NCBI RefSeq assembly: GCF_021442025.1
Contig: NZ_CP090446.1
Location: 1,364,001-1,428,000, forward strand
Length of the DNA stretch: 64,000 bases
From: Sphingobacterium sp. SRCM116780
GTDB taxonomy: Bacteria > Bacteroidota > Bacteroidia > Sphingobacteriales > Sphingobacteriaceae
Direction of reading: 5' to 3'
Below the pieces are notes generated by a model. The model made no database searches. It was not told the DNA's origin and saw only the letters and a program-made list of their open reading frames with translations. Positions 60,382 through 64,000 of this stretch are shown here, in pieces (the stretch's first letter is position 1; each line of letters opens with the position of its first letter). The position numbers and the translations under genes are program-made.

Positions 60382-60818
60382 AAAATAAAATTCAAGTATT
60401 AATTCCCTTAATTTTAAAGAGAAAATCATGAATATAGTAAATAATTAGACCTTTTCGAAATAAATTTTTATTGTAAAAAAGTATTGATTCTCTTTTTGAA
60501 GACCATATACCTATTCTATATATGTGTGTGTTAAATTCACCTACAGTTTGCCGACAATATTGTTGAATAGTAGCGACAAATCACCGACAAGCTTCTTCTA
60601 GCTATTGACAAACCCCATCTTGAGATACTATGTTTGCCTTCGTAAAGCAAAAAGGTATACAACAAGTCTTTATGAGTGGTTTAATAATCAAGAAAATACG
60701 CAGTACATTCAATCTGATTATAGTATATCAAAAATCTATTATTTTCTTAACAAAAATTTTAAACCTGTTAATCTCTGTTGAAACAGCATATGAGAATAAA
60801 TGCAATTTTTACTGTAGC
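60382..60818. other. Intergenic region with a consensus promoter
   Basis: TTG (60605-60607), 21 nt, TATGTTTG (60629-60636), a good Bacteroidota promoter directed rightwards. Frames within 60630-60821 overlap the promoter and look like chance ORFs. Confidence 0.5.
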
Positions 60819-60895
60819 TAAAAATCTACAAGATAGTGCATGCGTGTAAGTGCGTAGTGCTCATTTTGTCAATATACCCCTTATTTGCAGCAATA
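60819..60895 (+). repeat. Upstream block shared with the fimbrillin operon, copy 1
   Basis: Aligns with 61832-61909: both read AAAA-C/T-CTACAAGA..., TGCGTG-AAGTG, TCATT-TGT, CAATATA and end in TTTGCA-CAAT. It precedes the fimbrillin remnant and may be the promoter/leader of the old operon. Confidence 0.6.
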
Positions 60896-60941
60896 GAATC
60901 AAAAAAATAAATATCCACTAATGTTGTGAGTATGATATTAG

Positions 60942-61274
60942 GAAATCAATAACGATGATACAGTATTAAAAGTATCGGTTGTCGGTGTGTTTGGTAATGA
61001 GGTTTTGGTGAACCAAACGGGTAATGCCTCTGTAACTTTCCCTTCTCTCGGTTACCGTATTGCTGGAAATGGAGCAATTGCAGATTATAATTGGACTGCC
61101 AATGATCATAAAGCAAGAGGCTATTATTGGAGTTCTATGACAGAAACATCTAACGATGCTTATCATTTAACTACAAATCAATTTTACACAAACCTTGGTG
61201 TTTTTGAACTTTCAGTTCCAGAAAACCTTGATGTGGAAAATGAGGCGAATATTCGTTGTGTAAGAAATTATTAG
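60942..61274 (+). pseudogene. 3' remnant of a fimbrillin-type lipoprotein gene
   Basis: Open frame without a real start (preceded by TAG at 60939), reading to NVENEANIRCVRNY-type end. The text GYYWSSMTETSNDAYHLTTN and ANIRCVRNY matches the C-terminal domain of 62210-63823 (KYWSSESINTN, GIRCIKNN), a FISUMP-like (Fibrobacter major paralogue) module. It is followed by a terminator of the same design. It is the last about 110 codons of a lost paralogue. Confidence 0.8.
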
Positions 61275-61297
61275 ATATACATATTGATCTACCTATC

Positions 61298-61344
61298 AAA
61301 AGGCGGTCTCTGAAAGCAGTATGTTATTTTCGGAGTCGCCTTTT
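61298..61344 (+). terminator. Terminator after the fimbrillin remnant
   Basis: AAAAGGCGGTCTC...GGAGTCGCCTTTT stem with a trailing T tract; the loop sequence CTGAAA...C is like that of the terminator at 63855. Confidence 0.75.
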
Positions 61345-61831
61345 ACTTTGTCCTTATTTATTGTGGTGAAGTATAAAATTGATTGAATTAAAAATAGTTT
61401 AAAACTGTATTATATAGAATAAAGGATTTTTTTTGAGAAAAATTAATCTCAAGATTAACTTATGCTACCTGTTATTGTGTCATCTATTTGGGAGTGATAC
61501 AGCATCAAATATCGTTATTCTCAATGGGGGCTAGTTAAAGAACGTAATATTGCCAAATAAAAACGACTTCCATTAAACTAAACCCACTTAGGACATAAGA
61601 AAATATCTAAATAATTATAAAAACAGATTAAATTTTGATAAAAACTATACAGCAAAATCAAAAAAAAGAAAAGAAAAAAGGTTTTAGCAATTAATTTCTT
61701 TAATTGGTATTATACTCACTTATACTCAATTTCGTTATAAAACATAAAAGTAAGTATTTTATTAATAAAAATCTTGATTACATCAATCTGTGTTGTAACA
61801 TCGTATAAGGGGCAAATCTAGCTTTTCCCGT
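61345..61831. other. Intergenic region
   Basis: AT-rich, without a supported gene, between the remnant's terminator and the second upstream block. Confidence 0.3.
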
Positions 61832-61909
61832 CATTAAAAACCTACAAGAAAACCTGTGCGTGAAAGTGAGTATTCATTCTGTGGCCAATATATGCCTTCT
61901 TTGCATCAA
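61832..61909 (+). repeat. Upstream block of the fimbrillin operon, copy 2
   Basis: Second copy of the 60819-60895 block, about 110 bp before the small protein gene; probably promoter/leader DNA. Confidence 0.55.
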
Positions 61910-62018
61910 TCAAAACTAATTAAAATTCTTCATCTGTTTAACACTTGTTCATTTGAACGATCTACACAGAGGAGAGTAAGAATTGCTAAAAAGAAAAAGA
62001 GAAAAAATTAAAAACAAA

Positions 62019-62198
62019 ATGAACAAAGAGAAAAAAGAGTACATGAAACCTCAAATTGAAATTTTCAATATTTACATGGAAGAAGGTATTGCAACTGGAT
62101 CAACAGCAACAGTATCTGTTGGAGGTCCTAATGGAAGTGCACAACCTGATATTTTCGATCAACCATTTGAAGAAAATAACCAAGACTTAGAATTTTAA
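62019..62198 (+). CDS. Small acidic protein preceding the fimbrillin gene
   Basis: 59 aa from ATG 62019 (an in-frame TTG at 61983 is less likely). It reads MNKEKKEYMKPQIEIFNIYM, then EEGIATGSTATVSVGGPNGS and an acidic tail ENNQDLEF. Short proteins of this form, with KPQIEIF...EGG/EEGIA-GS, often sit before fimbrillin-type genes in Bacteroidota; their function is not established. It ends 11 bp before the lipoprotein gene, so one transcript. Confidence 0.7.
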   Translation: MNKEKKEYMKPQIEIFNIYMEEGIATGSTATVSVGGPNGSAQPDIFDQPFEENNQDLEF

Positions 62199-62209
62199 TA
62201 AAATTAAAA

Positions 62210-63823
62210 ATGAAACTAATAAATCGAATGAAACCACATATATATAATAACAAATTTACGAGTATATCAGTCTTAATCTGTTTGTTGTTGACTACTCTCT
62301 TTTTTGTGAGTTGTGACAAAAAAGAGAGCAACGATGTAAATGATAGCAATAAATCTGGTGCAGTTTCCATCAGTGTCAATAGCATTAAAGAACCCATGCT
62401 TTTAACATCAGCTATTGGAGATGGACAATCCAAAAAGGCATCTATTCAAAAAACCAGTGCGGTGATAGGTTCAACATCGGGTACTGAACAAGATTTTGAA
62501 AACTTTTCATGGTCTTTGTCCCCTGAAGTTACTTCTCAGCCGACGAATTCTGCTAGCTTAAACAGCAGTGGCTCTGTAAAAAAAGCAGCTGCTCAATTTG
62601 TTGCTGGAGTTACAAGTATGGCAACTGGGAAAAAGTATAGGATATTGTTTTATGAAGTTCAGGGTGCTAATCAAATTTATCGTGCATCTGAAGAGATTTC
62701 AGTCTCTGGAAGTCGTTATACCTTAAATCTTGCATCCAATGTAACCTACCACTGGTATGCTTATTCCTATAATGATGGAAATGCAATACCTCTTCCTTCG
62801 GATGTAAATAATCCGGTAATTGCAACACGTACTGATGCTCCGTTTTTGTATGACGAAGGACAGATAACAACTAACGCGACAACAGAAAGCATGGTTGATA
62901 TTCAATTTGAACATAAGATTTCGAAGATCGAAGTTAAAGTAGATGCATTACAGGTGTTTGCAAACAGTATTACGAGTATACAAGCAAATTTTGTTAACCT
63001 ACCGTTAACAACACAAGGTTTTGGGTTAAAAACAGGTACATTGAATAGTCCAGTACTCTCAACAGTAAACTACAATAATGCGGTTACATTTGTGAATGAA
63101 GCTTCTCCAGCAGTAAAAATATCCACAAATGTACTCTATACATCAACAGCTTTGACCAGTTTTCAGGTAAATTTTACAGAACTGACGATAAACAAATCAG
63201 GGAGTACAGTTAACTTAATTAATGCATCAAACCCAAAAGCTGCTGTAATTGGGAATTTCTCGACAAGTCCGGAAAGCCTAAGAAGAGGATTGGTTACATT
63301 GAAATATAAAGGTGGTGTGATTGGAAATACAGAATGGGCACAGGGACTTCTGTATTATGATCCAACAGATCCTACAAATCCATATAAAATTTCAGAACCA
63401 TTTTTAACGGCAACAATCCATTCATGTAATTATTACTGGAATTTCAATTCAATATATCCGAGAAGCATCACGAATCAATCGCTAGCTTATCCTGGTGATC
63501 CATGTTCAAAAGTCTTACCTGAAGGTACTTGGAAAACTCCAACCGTTCAAGATTTCAATGACTTAGGTCAAGGACATAATAGTAGTCCAGGAGTATGTTA
63601 CTTTAACGCAGCTGATGGTGAAAGAGTTTACTTTCATGAAAATGGCCATATTATTAATCCTGGCTGTAATGTAACCAATACAGATGATGGAAAATATTGG
63701 TCTTCAGAGTCTATAAATACTAATCATGGATCTGGTTTTGAAATCGATGAATCAGGTTTCTATCAAATAGAATCTGAAATCAAAGATTTTGCTAAAGGTA
63801 TCAGATGTATAAAGAATAATTAA
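62210..63823 (+). CDS. Fimbrillin-family lipoprotein with FISUMP-like C-terminus
   Basis: 537 aa. Lipobox FVSCDK (Cys about 42) after a hydrophobic segment; ATG 62210, with a second possible start at MKPHIY. The body resembles Bacteroidota fimbrillin/Mfa-type proteins (SGAVSISVNSIKEPMLLTSA, YRILFYEVQGANQIYRASEE, YHWYAYSYNDGNAIP). The C-terminal part has PEGTWKTPTVQDFNDLGQG, GKYWSSESINTNHGSGF and AKGIRCIKNN, the FISUMP pattern. Probable surface adhesin or fimbrial subunit. It forms a two-gene operon with the small protein upstream and ends at its own terminator. Confidence 0.82.
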   Translation: MKLINRMKPHIYNNKFTSISVLICLLLTTLFFVSCDKKESNDVNDSNKSGAVSISVNSIKEPMLLTSAIGDGQSKKASIQKTSAVIGSTSGTEQDFENFSWSLSPEVTSQPTNSASLNSSGSVKKAAAQFVAGVTSMATGKKYRILFYEVQGANQIYRASEEISVSGSRYTLNLASNVTYHWYAYSYNDGNAIPLPSDVNNPVIATRTDAPFLYDEGQITTNATTESMVDIQFEHKISKIEVKVDALQVFANSITSIQANFVNLPLTTQGFGLKTGTLNSPVLSTVNYNNAVTFVNEASPAVKISTNVLYTSTALTSFQVNFTELTINKSGSTVNLINASNPKAAVIGNFSTSPESLRRGLVTLKYKGGVIGNTEWAQGLLYYDPTDPTNPYKISEPFLTATIHSCNYYWNFNSIYPRSITNQSLAYPGDPCSKVLPEGTWKTPTVQDFNDLGQGHNSSPGVCYFNAADGERVYFHENGHIINPGCNVTNTDDGKYWSSESINTNHGSGFEIDESGFYQIESEIKDFAKGIRCIKNN

Positions 63824-63854
63824 TATCTCGTGTTAACAACTTAATCGATCTATT

Positions 63855-63912
63855 AAAGGGTGGTCTCTGAAAACAGCATTTAGTTTAGTTTTTAAGATCG
63901 CCCTTTATTTTG
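63855..63912 (+). terminator. Terminator after the fimbrillin-type gene
   Basis: AAAGGGTGGTCT / AAGATCGCCCTTT stem with a long loop, followed by ATTTTG. The 63913-64000 tail of the window shows nothing recognisable. Confidence 0.7.
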
Positions 63913-64000
63913 TTTCTAATTTATAATTGCATTCACTCGCTTGAATTTCTTAAGAGGAATTAGCTTTAAGATAACTCGGACTACTTGATTTTCATATATG

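Noticed and set aside
60630..60821. 63-codon frame after the consensus promoter at 60605-60636
   Set aside because: Its ATG lies within the -7 box, so it could not be translated from that promoter; composition looks random.

Overview
The window reads as chromosomal DNA of a Bacteroidota bacterium, most likely a Sphingobacteriaceae member such as Sphingobacterium. The evidence is the AT-rich composition, several TANNTTTG-type -7 promoter boxes, a FecI-like sigma / FecR anti-sigma / SusC / SusD locus, a fimbrillin-type lipoprotein, a PER/VEB-type class A2 beta-lactamase, and small-protein and hybrid-regulator families typical of that phylum. No plasmid or phage backbone is visible. The genus is an inference.

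Layout. 1-2553: a beta-lactamase coupled to a second serine hydrolase, then a GNAT acetyltransferase, all on the minus strand. 2554-5760: a small zinc-ribbon-like protein and a dense cluster of about 180-bp palindromic repeats around a REP-associated (Y1, HUH) transposase gene, with tRNA-Ala(GGC) inside the cluster. 5761-18397: an ECF sigma / FecR / thioredoxin-DUF3738 / outer-membrane barrel / SusC / SusD / lipoprotein locus for uptake of an unknown substrate. Four copies of a bipartite AGGGATA-N12-GGAACYT motif probably mark its sigma-dependent promoters.

18400-27220: the least explained region. Seven paralogous small proteins (mostly starting MPWY, with an FLCAIQAxD core), a MauE/DoxX-like membrane protein and a Crp/Fnr-type regulator lie on the minus strand. 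They share a strongly conserved leader and a conserved promoter-like block. The region has grown by tandem and segmental duplication, contains a decayed regulator copy, and is interrupted by an M28 peptidase gene, an IS1182-family element and a 186-bp MITE. I consider this the best candidate for an undescribed system.

27220-37900: a phytanoyl-CoA dioxygenase-like enzyme, outer-membrane proteins, an HTH regulator divergent from a surface-repeat protein, DUF4180, an acyl-CoA dehydrogenase, an AraC regulator, GNAT, an intact-looking IS3-family element (inverted repeats and a 3-bp target duplication) and a Nudix hydrolase. 38000-43660: a double-GH43 lipoprotein, an AraC / NAD(P)-binding protein / DUF1772 operon whose last gene carries an in-frame stop, and two more clusters of the RAYT-type repeats. 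One of these carries a copied 3' end of the GH43 gene.

43660-60400: a TPR-LuxR lipoprotein regulator, a divergent pair of paralogous membrane-anchored proteins, TfoX-N, an XRE/S24-like repressor divergent from a DEDDh exonuclease-GIY-YIG protein, a GH1 beta-glucosidase, a DUF3472-ricin lectin lipoprotein, small unknown proteins, a double retropepsin-like protein with PDZ, and an acyltransferase. 60400-64000: a fimbrillin-type lipoprotein operon preceded by an internally deleted relic of a similar operon.
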